From Saccharibacillus brassicae (GTDB lineage: Bacteria > Bacillota > Bacilli > Paenibacillales > Paenibacillaceae): DNA of 64,000 nt. The stretch spans positions 1,039,501 to 1,103,500 of the forward strand of contig NZ_CP041217.1 in assembly GCF_006542275.1 (NCBI RefSeq). The letters are read 5' to 3'. The position numbers and the translations under genes are program-made. Below, piece by piece: positions 52,437-60,360 of this stretch. The notes below the pieces were generated by a model, which ran no database searches, was not told the DNA's origin, and saw nothing but the letters and a program-made list of their open reading frames with translations. Each line of letters begins with the position of its first letter. Position 1 is the stretch's first letter.

Positions 52437-53966
52437 ATGCTGACCGGTTCCGGCAAAAAAGCCGCGGACGGCGCAGACTCGCACGCTTCGCGGCTGTCGA
52501 TTTTCCTGTCGCCGATTCGCAAATCGAAAGCTTTTACCTACCTGTGGCTCGGTCAATGGATCGCCATGCTGGGCAGCTCCGTCTCCGTGCTCATCCTGCC
52601 GCTCGTCGTCTACTCGCTGACCGATTCGTCGACGGCGCTGGGCCTTGCCATGACCTGCTACATGCTGCCGAACATTATTGCGCTGCCTTTTGCCGGGTGG
52701 ATCGTGGACAAGACGGATCGGCTGCGGCTCGTCATGCTAAGCAACGCGGCGCGGCTGTGCATCATGCTGCTGGCGGCAATCTCGATCTTCAACGGCAGCC
52801 TGACGCTGGAACGGCTGTATATCGGGCTCGTCTTCTACGGCATGATGGAAGGCGTGTTCAACCCTGCCTACTCCGCCCTGCGCGCCGAAGTGTTCACGCC
52901 GGACATCCGCAACGCCGCCAACGCGCTGAGCCAGATCAGTATCCAGGGCGTTCGGCTGCTTGGCCCCGCGCTCGGCGGCATGCTCGTCACCGCCGCGTCT
53001 CCGGGCGCCGGATTTGCGCTTGATTCCATCACGTATTTCATCTCGCTGCTGTGCTTCCTGATGCTCGGCCGGGTGCTGGCCCGGCAAAAAGGGCGCTCCG
53101 GCGGCGGATGGCGCGCCCGATCGGACAAGCTCGGCGGACAAGCCGGCACGCAGGCGGCGCAAGGAATCGCGGCGCCTCGTGCAGACGAAGCGGCGAACGG
53201 CGGCGCGGCGGCGAACGGGCAAGGAGCGGCCGGAAGAAGCGAGACGGCGGACGCGGCGGCCTCTCTGCGCGGCGGTATGCCGGCCGAAACGGTCGTACCC
53301 CCCGGCGGTGTTGCGCCGGGCGACGCGGCTGCGGCTGCGCCGCGAACCCCTTCCGTGCTGTCCGGCTTCGGCGCGGAGTTCATGGAAGGCGTCCATGTGC
53401 TGCGCAAACTGCCGTGGCTGTGGATTACGATTCTCGCCTTTTCGCTGCTCAATATTTGCTATACCGGCATTGTGGCCGTGCTCGTGCCGTGGCTGTTCAA
53501 AGTCCATCACGGACTGCCGCCTTCCGTGTACGGCATCGCGATGGCCGGCACGGCCGTAGGCGCGATTCTGGCCGCCGTGCTGTTCGGCTCCAAGCGCGAC
53601 TGGCAGCGCCGCGGCCTGGTCGCCTACGGCGGCGCGCTGCTCGGCGGCGTCGCCCTGCTGCTGCTGTCCGTCATCACGTGGGTGCCGGGACTCGTCATGG
53701 CGATGGTCCTCGAAGGCTTCGGCATGATGATGTTCATGATCATCTGGGAGATCAGCCTGCAGGAACTCGTCCCCGCCGAAAGCTTCGGCCGCGTCGCCAG
53801 CCTCGACATGCTCGGCTCGTTCGCGCTGCTGCCGGTCGGCTACCTGATCGTCGGCCATCTGGCCGATACGATCGGCGGCCTGCCGACGATCGCGATCTTC
53901 GCAAGCGTCGGCATCGTCATTCTGCTGACCGCGCTGTGCTCGCCGCATATCCGGCGGTTTAACTAG
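52437..53966 (+). CDS. MFS exporter with long Ala/Gly-rich central loop
   Basis: The product has 509 residues and 12 helices. FTYLWLGQWIAMLGSSVSVL opens the family block common to macrolide-type and drug exporters (MefA/Bcr-like), with GWIVDKTDRLRLVMLSN as the loop 2-3 motif. The central cytoplasmic loop (about 217-313) is unusually long and made of Ala, Gly, Arg and Pro; it adds about 60 residues to the normal loop. ATG 52437 follows AAAGGGGAAGATTGAGC. It is coupled to its regulator; the substrate is unknown. Confidence 0.85.
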   Translation: MLTGSGKKAADGADSHASRLSIFLSPIRKSKAFTYLWLGQWIAMLGSSVSVLILPLVVYSLTDSSTALGLAMTCYMLPNIIALPFAGWIVDKTDRLRLVMLSNAARLCIMLLAAISIFNGSLTLERLYIGLVFYGMMEGVFNPAYSALRAEVFTPDIRNAANALSQISIQGVRLLGPALGGMLVTAASPGAGFALDSITYFISLLCFLMLGRVLARQKGRSGGGWRARSDKLGGQAGTQAAQGIAAPRADEAANGGAAANGQGAAGRSETADAAASLRGGMPAETVVPPGGVAPGDAAAAAPRTPSVLSGFGAEFMEGVHVLRKLPWLWITILAFSLLNICYTGIVAVLVPWLFKVHHGLPPSVYGIAMAGTAVGAILAAVLFGSKRDWQRRGLVAYGGALLGGVALLLLSVITWVPGLVMAMVLEGFGMMMFMIIWEISLQELVPAESFGRVASLDMLGSFALLPVGYLIVGHLADTIGGLPTIAIFASVGIVILLTALCSPHIRRFN

Positions 53967-54231
53967 TTTTTTGGAGGCTGGCTGGACGGCTGGATCGCAG
54001 ACGGGGGAAAGTGCTGAGCGGGAGTGGGCGCTGCGAGGGGTTCGACGCTTAGTGGGAATCGACGCTGAGCAGGGTTCGAGACTGAGCGGGGTTCGAGACT
54101 GAGCGAGGTTCGAGGATTGCGGAGCTGCGGACCGGGAGCTGCAGAGTTGCAGAGTTGCAGAGTTGCAGAGTCGCAAGGGGACGAAGCTGCATGGCTGCGA
54201 AAAGAAACGCAAGCTGAAAAGTGAGCTTTTT

Positions 54232-54404
54232 AATCACATTTTCCGCCTATATCGCAGTTTCGCCAATAAATATTGCCTTTATGATCACATTTTCGGGCAA
54301 AATTCGAGATTTAGCCGTTGGATGCGGGAAAATGTGATCGGAATGATCACATTTTCTGGTTTGCCCTCGATTTACGGGCAAAAAGTGCGCATTTTGATCA
54401 CATT
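54232..54404. repeat. AT-rich block with repeated GATCACATTTT motif
   Basis: The 779-bp gap 53967-54745 holds no supported gene. Its first part has tandem GAGACTGAGCG-type and GCAGAGTT repeats. Then GATCACATTTT-type motifs appear at 54232, 54283, 54328 (inverted), 54345 and 54396. GAAAATGTGATC, GGAAT, GATCACATTTTC (54328-54356) is a perfect 12-bp stem. GGGCAAAA and TTTGCCC flank two copies. Confidence 0.75.
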
Positions 54405-54650
54405 CGATCATATTGGAGGGGCGGGGCTGCCTAAGATCGCGGGGCTGCCGGGGGAGAGGCATTGCCGAATGGAGTGGCGCCGCCACCGGTCAGTCGCTGC
54501 CACAAGATAAGGTATTGCCAGAGATTCGGATTCTGCCGTGGGCGAGGCACGACCGAAGGTCGCAGCGCTTCCGAAGCTGCAGCACTGCCCAGAGCAAGGT
54601 TCTGCCGCAGCCGCCGGCTCCCCCCACCGATCCGCCGCGGCAAAACCCCA

Positions 54651-54692
54651 AAAAAACGTTCCGACCGCTGACGCCGGTCGGAACGTTTTTTG
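54651..54692 (-). terminator. Terminator of the ABC-2 operon
   Basis: AAAAAACGTTCCGACCG, CTGACGC loop, CGGTCGGAACGTTTTTT. The stem is symmetric, so both directions are possible. Confidence 0.88.
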
Positions 54693-54745
54693 TTAGGCTT
54701 GCCACCGCCGGGCAGCGCCGCCTTCGCGCTCGCCCAGCCGCTCGC

Positions 54746-55912
54746 TCACACTTCCTGTCCGTCAAACGCCAGCAGCTGAGCGGCTGTGAATATCGCACCC
54801 CAGCCGAGCAGGATGCCGGCGCCCAGGCCGAGCTGCGCATAGGCGATGCCGGAGCCGATGACCGTTTTGTACAGCGTCACGTAATCGGCCGCAAGCAGCG
54901 GGGCTGCCGAAGGAAATAGCAGGCCGGCGCCGTTCATGACGGCGATCAGGGCGACGCCCAGCATGAAACCGAGAGTCGCGCTGCGGGCAAGCGTCGAAGC
55001 GAACGCCGCCAACGCCGTCAAGACGGCTGCGGGCAGCAGCGTCAGCACGTAGGCGCCGACGATGCCCGGCACGTTCAGATCGCTTAATCCGGCGCCGGAC
55101 AGCAGCGCCGCCGCCAGCGACAGCACCAGCAGGAGCAGCAGCAATCCGGCCTGGTAGGCGAGCATGGCGCCGATTTTGCCGAGCGCAAGAGCGCTGCGGC
55201 TGACCGGGCGGGTGAGCGGGATTTTCAGTTCGCCGCGCTCCCGTTCCCCGGCGAACAGATCCGCCGCGAGCATGCACGCGACTAGCGGAAGCAGCACGTA
55301 AGCCGCCAGCGACAGCAGCGTGAACGGCAGATTCTCGGGCGAAAAGCGAATGAAGCTTCCTTCGGTGCGGTTGAGCAGCAGCAGAGCCAGCGGCGCAAGC
55401 GCCATCAGCAGAGGCAGCGCCCGATACTTGAACTGGGCCGCAATCTTGCCCAGTTCGACTTCGGCGGAGCGGGCGATCATCGCGCCGAACGTCGGCCCCG
55501 CGCTGCCCGCATGCCCGGCGCGGTTCGCGCTTGGCACGATGGAAACTTCGCTTCCTCCGGCAGCACCGACCGGGCCGTCCGCTCTACCCGCTTCGACAGC
55601 CCCGATCCGCTCGGCCGCTCTACCCGCTTCGGCAGCGCCAATCCGTCCGGCCGCTCTGCCCTCTCCGGCAGCGCCAATCCGCTCGGCCGCTCTACCCGCT
55701 TCGGCAGCGCCGATCCGCTCGTCCGCTCTCTCCGCTTCGACAGCGCCAATCCGCCCGGCCGCTCTACCCGCTTCGGCAGCGCCAATCCGCTCGGCCGCCC
55801 TCCCCGCTTCGGCAGCCCCGATCCGCCCGTCCGCTCTGCCCGCTTCGGCAGCCCCGACCGGGCCGCCCGAAGCCGGCCGGCTTCCGTCCACGCTTTCGAT
55901 TCGCGTACTCAT
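54746..55912 (-). CDS. ABC-2 permease with N-terminal 12-residue repeat tract
   Basis: The product has 388 residues. Residues 19-114 are eight perfect-length units of (I/V)GA(A/V)EAGRA(A/D)xR type. About 30 further residues lead to an MIARSAEVELGKIAAQFKYR start-like motif, then six helices (PLLMALAPLALLLL, LLSLAAYVLLPLVACML, and others) and the ABC-2 core GERERGELKIPLTRPVSRS. The start at 55912 overlaps the ATPase stop (ATGA), so the repeat tract is expected to be translated. Without it the protein would be a normal ABC-2 permease of about 240 residues. Function as exporter with the ATPase at 55909. Confidence 0.85.
   Translation of the reverse strand: MSTRIESVDGSRPASGGPVGAAEAGRADGRIGAAEAGRAAERIGAAEAGRAAGRIGAVEAERADERIGAAEAGRAAERIGAAGEGRAAGRIGAAEAGRAAERIGAVEAGRADGPVGAAGGSEVSIVPSANRAGHAGSAGPTFGAMIARSAEVELGKIAAQFKYRALPLLMALAPLALLLLNRTEGSFIRFSPENLPFTLLSLAAYVLLPLVACMLAADLFAGERERGELKIPLTRPVSRSALALGKIGAMLAYQAGLLLLLLVLSLAAALLSGAGLSDLNVPGIVGAYVLTLLPAAVLTALAAFASTLARSATLGFMLGVALIAVMNGAGLLFPSAAPLLAADYVTLYKTVIGSGIAYAQLGLGAGILLGWGAIFTAAQLLAFDGQEV
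55571..55858. repeat. In-frame 36-bp minisatellite, eight units
   Basis: Contiguous 36-bp units such as GCTTCGGCAGCGCCAATCCG... with substitutions but no length change. No unique spacers separate them. Confidence 0.92.
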
Positions 55913-56634
55913 CCCGCATTCCTCCCATTCTCCTGCGTCACGCTCAGGTAATACTGCTCAAGGCTGCCATACCGGTCCAGCGCTTCGGACACCGAAGCGC
56001 GGTCGACCAGCACGCCTTCGCGCAGCACGGCCGCATGCGTGCAGAGCTGCTCCATCTCGTGCGCCAGATGGCTGGACAACACGACGGCGCAGCCGCGTGC
56101 GCGCTCTTGCAGCAGCAGTTCGCGGAACATCGCGGTGCCTTCGATGTCCATGCCGTTCGTCGGCTCGTCGAGTACGAGCAGGTCGGGCCGCGGCAGCAGC
56201 GCGCACGCCAGCGCCAGACGCTGCTTCATGCCGACGGAGAACCGCCGGACTTTCTCCCGGCGGTACGGCAGCAGGCCGACCCGGTCGAGCAGGTCTTCGA
56301 CCGTGCCCGTATCGAAACCGGGATAGAAGCGGCCGGTCAGCCGGAGATTCCGCTCCGCCGTCAGGTACGGATACAGGCCGGGCGTCTCGATCATGCAGCC
56401 CGTCCGTTCCAAAATGGCCGGCAGCCGTTCGGCCGGGTCCATTCCCAGCAGCTCGATTCGTCCCGAATCGGGGCGGATCAGCCCGGTCATCGCTTTCATC
56501 GCGGTCGTCTTGCCGCTGCCGTTCGGGCCCAGCAGGCCGAGCACCTCCCCGGCCCGCACTTCAAACGACAGATTGTCCACGCCGCGACGGTTGGCATACT
56601 TCTTCGTCAGGTTTTCGATACGAACGACGGTCAT
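55909..56634 (-). CDS. ABC transporter ATPase (BcrA/CcmA-like)
   Basis: The product has 241 residues. Walker A is GPNGSGKTT (near 36), the signature is RFSVGMKQRLALACAL and Walker B is LLVLDEPTNGMD; SSHLAHEMEQLC is the H-loop. The group includes bacitracin- and lantibiotic-immunity ATPases. ATG 56634 follows AAGGAGGACTGAAC. It is coupled to the permease by a 4-bp overlap and starts 12 bp after the secreted-protein gene. Envelope stress defence is plausible given the kinase-regulator pair upstream. Confidence 0.92.
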   Translation of the reverse strand: MTVVRIENLTKKYANRRGVDNLSFEVRAGEVLGLLGPNGSGKTTAMKAMTGLIRPDSGRIELLGMDPAERLPAILERTGCMIETPGLYPYLTAERNLRLTGRFYPGFDTGTVEDLLDRVGLLPYRREKVRRFSVGMKQRLALACALLPRPDLLVLDEPTNGMDIEGTAMFRELLLQERARGCAVVLSSHLAHEMEQLCTHAAVLREGVLVDRASVSEALDRYGSLEQYYLSVTQENGRNAG

Positions 56635-56646
56635 GTTCAGTCCTCC

Positions 56647-57564
56647 TTATTCGGAACGGTCCGGACCGAAAGGCCCGTGACCGAAGCGTCCGTGTTCCGC
56701 GCCTTCAGGCAGCTCGAGCGGCTTTACCGTCTGGCCCGTCACGTCGATATCCTGCGGAACGGTGCTGCCGATTTGGCTGAACGCGCTGTCGATCGACGCT
56801 TCCGCTTCGGTTTTCTGGCCGTCCGCGTCAAGGCCCGATACGCCGATCGTCGCTTTCAACGTTGCGATCGCTCCGTTTGCAAGCGTAGCTTCCAGTCGTA
56901 CACGCTCGATCCGTCCGTCCGATTTGATCGGCAGCAGCGACGCCTGATCGAAGTCCGCCCACTCCGAATCCGAGTGCCACTGCGCTTCGCCTGCCAACGC
57001 CTCTTCTCCGCGCTGCGCGCCCGCTTCCAGCATCGCGTTCATCGCGAGATTCGCGAGTTCCGGAATTTGCGCGTCCGTCAGGTCGAGCGTGATCGTATCG
57101 CCGCTTTCGGTGAAGCTTTTCTTGATGTCGCCCAGCAGCAGGTCGCTCGCCGCTTCCATAAGGCGCTCCGCGCTCGGCGAAGATTCGAACGGCTTCTCCT
57201 GCAGGTCCTGCGGCTGCGCGTCGAGCGAATAATATTCGCTGCCTTTGCGCAGAATCACTTTGCCGTCTTCGGTAGACTGCTCGACGTCAAGCGTTTTGCC
57301 GCCGATCTTGAACTGGCCCGAGGAATAGCTTTCTTCGCCCGCCGACTGCACGTTCAACCGTCCGCTTGCCGTCACCGCTCCGTTTTGGCGAATTTCGATA
57401 TTCGACGTCAGGGTCGAGTTGTCGTTCTCCGCCGTCTTGATCGCCGCGTCGCGGAAATTGTCGTACGCATTGCCGTTCGCATAAGCCGCCGCTCCGAGAC
57501 TTGCCGTTAAGACCATGCCTGCCGCCATGACGCCGATCGTTTTGGTGCGCATACTTTTTTTCAT
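56647..57564 (-). CDS. Secreted hypothetical protein of the ABC operon
   Basis: The product has 305 residues. The signal peptide (MKKSMRTKTIGVMAAGMV...AYANG) is followed by a beta-rich domain. Repeated strand pairs (TLTSNIEIRQNGAVTASGRL; GKTLDVEQSTEDGKVILRKG; RIERVRLEATLANGAIATLK) resemble the lipid-carrier LolA/outer-membrane-lipoprotein-sorting shape, but no family is certain. The tail is HGRFGHGPFGPDRSE. ATG 57564 follows CGGGGAGAG. It is the first gene of a three-gene operon; an OmpR-type operator precedes it. Confidence 0.65.
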   Translation of the reverse strand: MKKSMRTKTIGVMAAGMVLTASLGAAAYANGNAYDNFRDAAIKTAENDNSTLTSNIEIRQNGAVTASGRLNVQSAGEESYSSGQFKIGGKTLDVEQSTEDGKVILRKGSEYYSLDAQPQDLQEKPFESSPSAERLMEAASDLLLGDIKKSFTESGDTITLDLTDAQIPELANLAMNAMLEAGAQRGEEALAGEAQWHSDSEWADFDQASLLPIKSDGRIERVRLEATLANGAIATLKATIGVSGLDADGQKTEAEASIDSAFSQIGSTVPQDIDVTGQTVKPLELPEGAEHGRFGHGPFGPDRSE

Positions 57565-57674
57565 GTTATTCTCTCCCCGTTTTCGATTTGAATGGCTGGG
57601 TGGAGGTCCGGTGAAGGACTTCCTTGTCGCACCCTTATCGTACCGCGGGGAAATAAACGGCTTGCGCGAACTTT

Positions 57675-57701
57675 CTAAACAAACCTTAAACCGTTCTTAA
57701 A
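57675..57701 (-). promoter_or_regulatory. Direct repeats at 11-bp period: OmpR-type operator
   Basis: On the minus strand TTTAAG (57701-57696), TTTAAG (57690-57685) and TTTAG (57679-57675) are spaced 11 bp apart, the helical-turn spacing used by OmpR/PhoB-family dimers. They lie about 110 bp before the secreted-protein start and next to the regulator gene. Confidence 0.6.
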
Positions 57702-57712
57702 TAGTTTCCGCC

Positions 57713-57754
57713 AAAAAAAAGAGCCCCGGCGCGAACGCGCCTGCGGACTCTTTT
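57713..57754 (-). terminator. Terminator of the HK-RR pair
   Basis: An imperfect GAG(C)CC...GG(A)CTC stem with a GGCGCG/CGCGCC inner stem, followed by eight T on the minus strand. Confidence 0.75.
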
Positions 57755-57769
57755 CCTACAAACGGACGG

Positions 57770-58471
57770 CTATGCCTTGAACCGGTATCCCGCTCCCCAC
57801 ACCGTCTGGATCACTTTCGGATCGCCCGGATTGTCTTCGATCTTTTCCCGCAGGCGATTGATATGGACAGCCACCGTGGCGCTGTCGCCGATCGCGTCGT
57901 AGCCCCAGATTTTCTCGTACAGCGTCTCTTTGCTCAGCACCATGTCGGCATGTTCGAGCATGAACAGCAGCAGCTCGTACTCTTTGTTTTTGAGCGTCAG
58001 CTCTTCGCCCCGCACATAGACGCGCCGCGACTGCGGGCGGATCGCGATCTGACCGACCTTGAGCTCGCCGTCCGCGGGCATCGCGCTGCGGCTGCGCAGA
58101 CGTTCGTACTGGGCGAGGTTCGATTTGACGCGCGCGACCAGCTCCCCCGGCGAAAAAGGCTTCACGATATAATCGTCCGCCCCAAGTCCCAGCCCCCGGA
58201 TCTTGTCGATGTCTTCCTGCCGCGCCGTCACCATCAGGATCGGAATATCCATCGTCTCGCGCAGTTTGCGGCAGACCGCGAACCCGTCCGCGCCCGGCAG
58301 CATCACGTCGAGCAGGATCAAATCAAACTCCCCGCTGCTTCCGCGCACAATGCCGTCCGTGCCGTTATCGACAAGCTCCACGCCGAATCCGTCGATCTCC
58401 AGATAATCCCGTTCGATCTCCGCGATCGCGCTGTCGTCTTCGACGATCAATATCTTTTTGCCGTTCTTCAT
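57770..58471 (-). CDS. OmpR/PhoB-family response regulator
   Basis: The product has 233 residues. Receiver: EDD, Asp55 in LILLDVMLPGADG, TARQED and IVKPFSP. Effector: LTLKNKEYELLLFMLEH, ATVAVHINRLREKIED, TVWGAGYRFKA. ATG 58471 has AAGGAGGCATAG upstream. The kinase gene lies 6 bp upstream. Because an 11-bp direct-repeat operator sits just past its terminator, its likely target is the neighbouring secreted-ABC operon. Confidence 0.93.
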   Translation of the reverse strand: MKNGKKILIVEDDSAIAEIERDYLEIDGFGVELVDNGTDGIVRGSSGEFDLILLDVMLPGADGFAVCRKLRETMDIPILMVTARQEDIDKIRGLGLGADDYIVKPFSPGELVARVKSNLAQYERLRSRSAMPADGELKVGQIAIRPQSRRVYVRGEELTLKNKEYELLLFMLEHADMVLSKETLYEKIWGYDAIGDSATVAVHINRLREKIEDNPGDPKVIQTVWGAGYRFKA

Positions 58472-58477
58472 GTCTGT

Positions 58478-60094
58478 CTATGCCTCCTTGATTGGACGGA
58501 GCGGCAGTTCGATCACGATTCGCAGCCCGCCGCCGTCCGCATGTTCCGCTTTGATCGTGCCGTGCATGAACGTGATCGCTTTTTCCGAGATGGCCAGACC
58601 GAGTCCGCTGCCCCGGTTCGGACTGCTGCGGGAAGCGTCGCTGCGGTAAAAGACGTCGAACAGCTTCGGCAGCGCCTCGTCCGTCACGCCCGGCCCGTCG
58701 TCCGATACCGCGATCGTAAGCGTCGTGCCGGCCCGGTACATCTCGACGGACACGGTCACTTCGGGACGTTCTTTGTACTTCAGGCTGTTCTCCACGACGT
58801 TCGACAGCACGCGGCGGAACTGAACGGGATCGACGTGCAGCATCAGCCCCTGCTCCATGGCGCCGAGCTTCACGCGAAGACCCTGATGCGCATATTCGTC
58901 GTCCACCGCGCGGAAAAAGCTCTCCAATTCTTCGTGCGGATCAAGGTCTTCGGGATAATTCGGATAATCGCCCAGGTCCATTTTGGAAAAAAGGAACAGC
59001 CGCGATACCATATGGTCGATATCGCCGGCTTTGGTCCGGATCATGGCCGCGTAGCGATGCCGCGCTTCTTCCGTCGCCGCGACTCCGTCGAGCAGCCCTT
59101 CGGCGTACGCTTTGATCGAAGTCAGCGGCGAACGCAGGTCGTGCGAGATGCCGGCCAGCAGTTCTTTGCGGTTCATCTCCTGTTTCTGCACGGCCCAGAC
59201 GGACTCTTTGAGCCGGCCCGCCATCTCGTTGAACGCTTCGCATACCGGCCGGAATTCGTCTTTGCGCGTATAGTCGATCCGGTAATTCAGGTTGCCGTCG
59301 CGGATCTCGTTCACGCCGTCCGCCAGAATCTCCAGCGGCTGCCGGATTTTCTGGAACACGAACCGGGTCAGGAACCGGCTGGTCAGCGCGACGACCGCGA
59401 CCATGCCGAGCAGGATCGAGATCGGCACCCATAAGCCTCCGCCGGGATGGCCGACTTCGGCTTCCACCGAATCGTCGCGCGTGCTGTACAGCTCGATCCG
59501 GTAGCTCTCGCCGCCGGCGCTCGTCTCGGACACGTACAGCTCGCGGCCGTCTTCGCCGACGAGGCCGGTGCCGCCGAGCGCGCCAAGCGCTTGGGCCAGG
59601 CGCGGATCGGCAAACGGCTCGCCGCCCAGCGAATACGCCAGCAGGCCGGTGCCGAGCTGCGCCGGCGTGCCGGCCGGCGCTTGTGCGGCAGCCGGACCGG
59701 ACGACGGATCGGAGGTTCGGGCGGATGCGGGATTGGAGGCTGAATCGGACGACGGATCGGAGACTTGATCGGAAGTCAGATCGGAAGTCAGATCGGCAGC
59801 CTGGCCGGACGTCTCATAGATCCGCAGCGCCATATCGTTGTTGGTCAGCATGCGGTCGACCCGGCTGATCATAAAACTCAATTTTTCCGCCTCGGGGTCC
59901 GGACTGCCCAGCAGATCAAGCGACGCCTGCATGACGGAATCCCGTACCCCGTAATAATCTTCGCTGCTTTCGAACCGGAAATCGAACTCTCTCCACAGCA
60001 GCAGCGCAAGCAGCGACGACAGCATGATCGCCAGCACGATCGGAATCGCAATCATGAGGATATTGGAGATGAAAAGCCTGCGTTTGATCGTCAT
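58478..60094 (-). CDS. Sensor histidine kinase with Ser/Asp-rich ectodomain insert
   Basis: The product has 538 residues. TM1 at about 11-34, ectodomain to about 220, TM2 at 221-244 and HAMP to about 295. HisKA has His318 in LAGISHDLRSPLT. HATPase has VVENSLKY, VSDDGPGV and GSGLGLAIS motifs. Residues 100-150 of the ectodomain are a low-complexity Ser/Asp/Ala/Pro run (DLTSDLTSDQVSDPSSDS...), whose DNA shows short GATCGGAAGTCA-type repeats. ATG 60094 is preceded by GGGAGATTCAGAT. First gene of the HK-RR operon. Confidence 0.9.
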   Translation of the reverse strand: MTIKRRLFISNILMIAIPIVLAIMLSSLLALLLWREFDFRFESSEDYYGVRDSVMQASLDLLGSPDPEAEKLSFMISRVDRMLTNNDMALRIYETSGQAADLTSDLTSDQVSDPSSDSASNPASARTSDPSSGPAAAQAPAGTPAQLGTGLLAYSLGGEPFADPRLAQALGALGGTGLVGEDGRELYVSETSAGGESYRIELYSTRDDSVEAEVGHPGGGLWVPISILLGMVAVVALTSRFLTRFVFQKIRQPLEILADGVNEIRDGNLNYRIDYTRKDEFRPVCEAFNEMAGRLKESVWAVQKQEMNRKELLAGISHDLRSPLTSIKAYAEGLLDGVAATEEARHRYAAMIRTKAGDIDHMVSRLFLFSKMDLGDYPNYPEDLDPHEELESFFRAVDDEYAHQGLRVKLGAMEQGLMLHVDPVQFRRVLSNVVENSLKYKERPEVTVSVEMYRAGTTLTIAVSDDGPGVTDEALPKLFDVFYRSDASRSSPNRGSGLGLAISEKAITFMHGTIKAEHADGGGLRIVIELPLRPIKEA

Positions 60095-60286
60095 ATCTGA
60101 ATCTCCCGTCCGGTTGGATCTGTCTATGTTCTCGCTTCGTGTGTGCCTAAATTCTGTCTTATCATAGCATGGCGCGTTAACCGTCGGCTAAACGGAACAT
60201 TAACAAAAGTTAAACCGGGGAGCGGACGTGCGGCAGGCGGCTTCCGCGTGCTATACTTTTCCCGAAGAAGCGATCGAGCGACGAAG

Positions 60287-60327
60287 AACGTCCTCCCGGC
60301 CCAAGCGGCGGAGAGGACGTTTTTTTG
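60287..60327 (+). terminator. Intrinsic terminator in the leader of the nuclease gene
   Basis: AACGTCCTC (60287-60295) pairs with GAGGACGTT (60313-60321) and a T-run follows. A -10 TATACT lies at 60252. No gene is upstream on this strand, so the terminator sits in the 5' leader 34 bp before the start codon. Confidence 0.7.
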
Positions 60328-60360
60328 CGCCCGGCGCTATTTTTCGAAGGAGGTATTCCC

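Noticed and set aside
54328-54356. The TGTGATCGGAATGATCACA stem as a CRP/FNR site
   Set aside because: The half-sites are 8 bp apart instead of 6, it is far from any promoter, and it recurs in a repeat block.
55571-55858. 36-bp repeats first considered a CRISPR array
   Set aside because: Units are contiguous with no unique spacers, sit in a coding frame and there are no cas genes.
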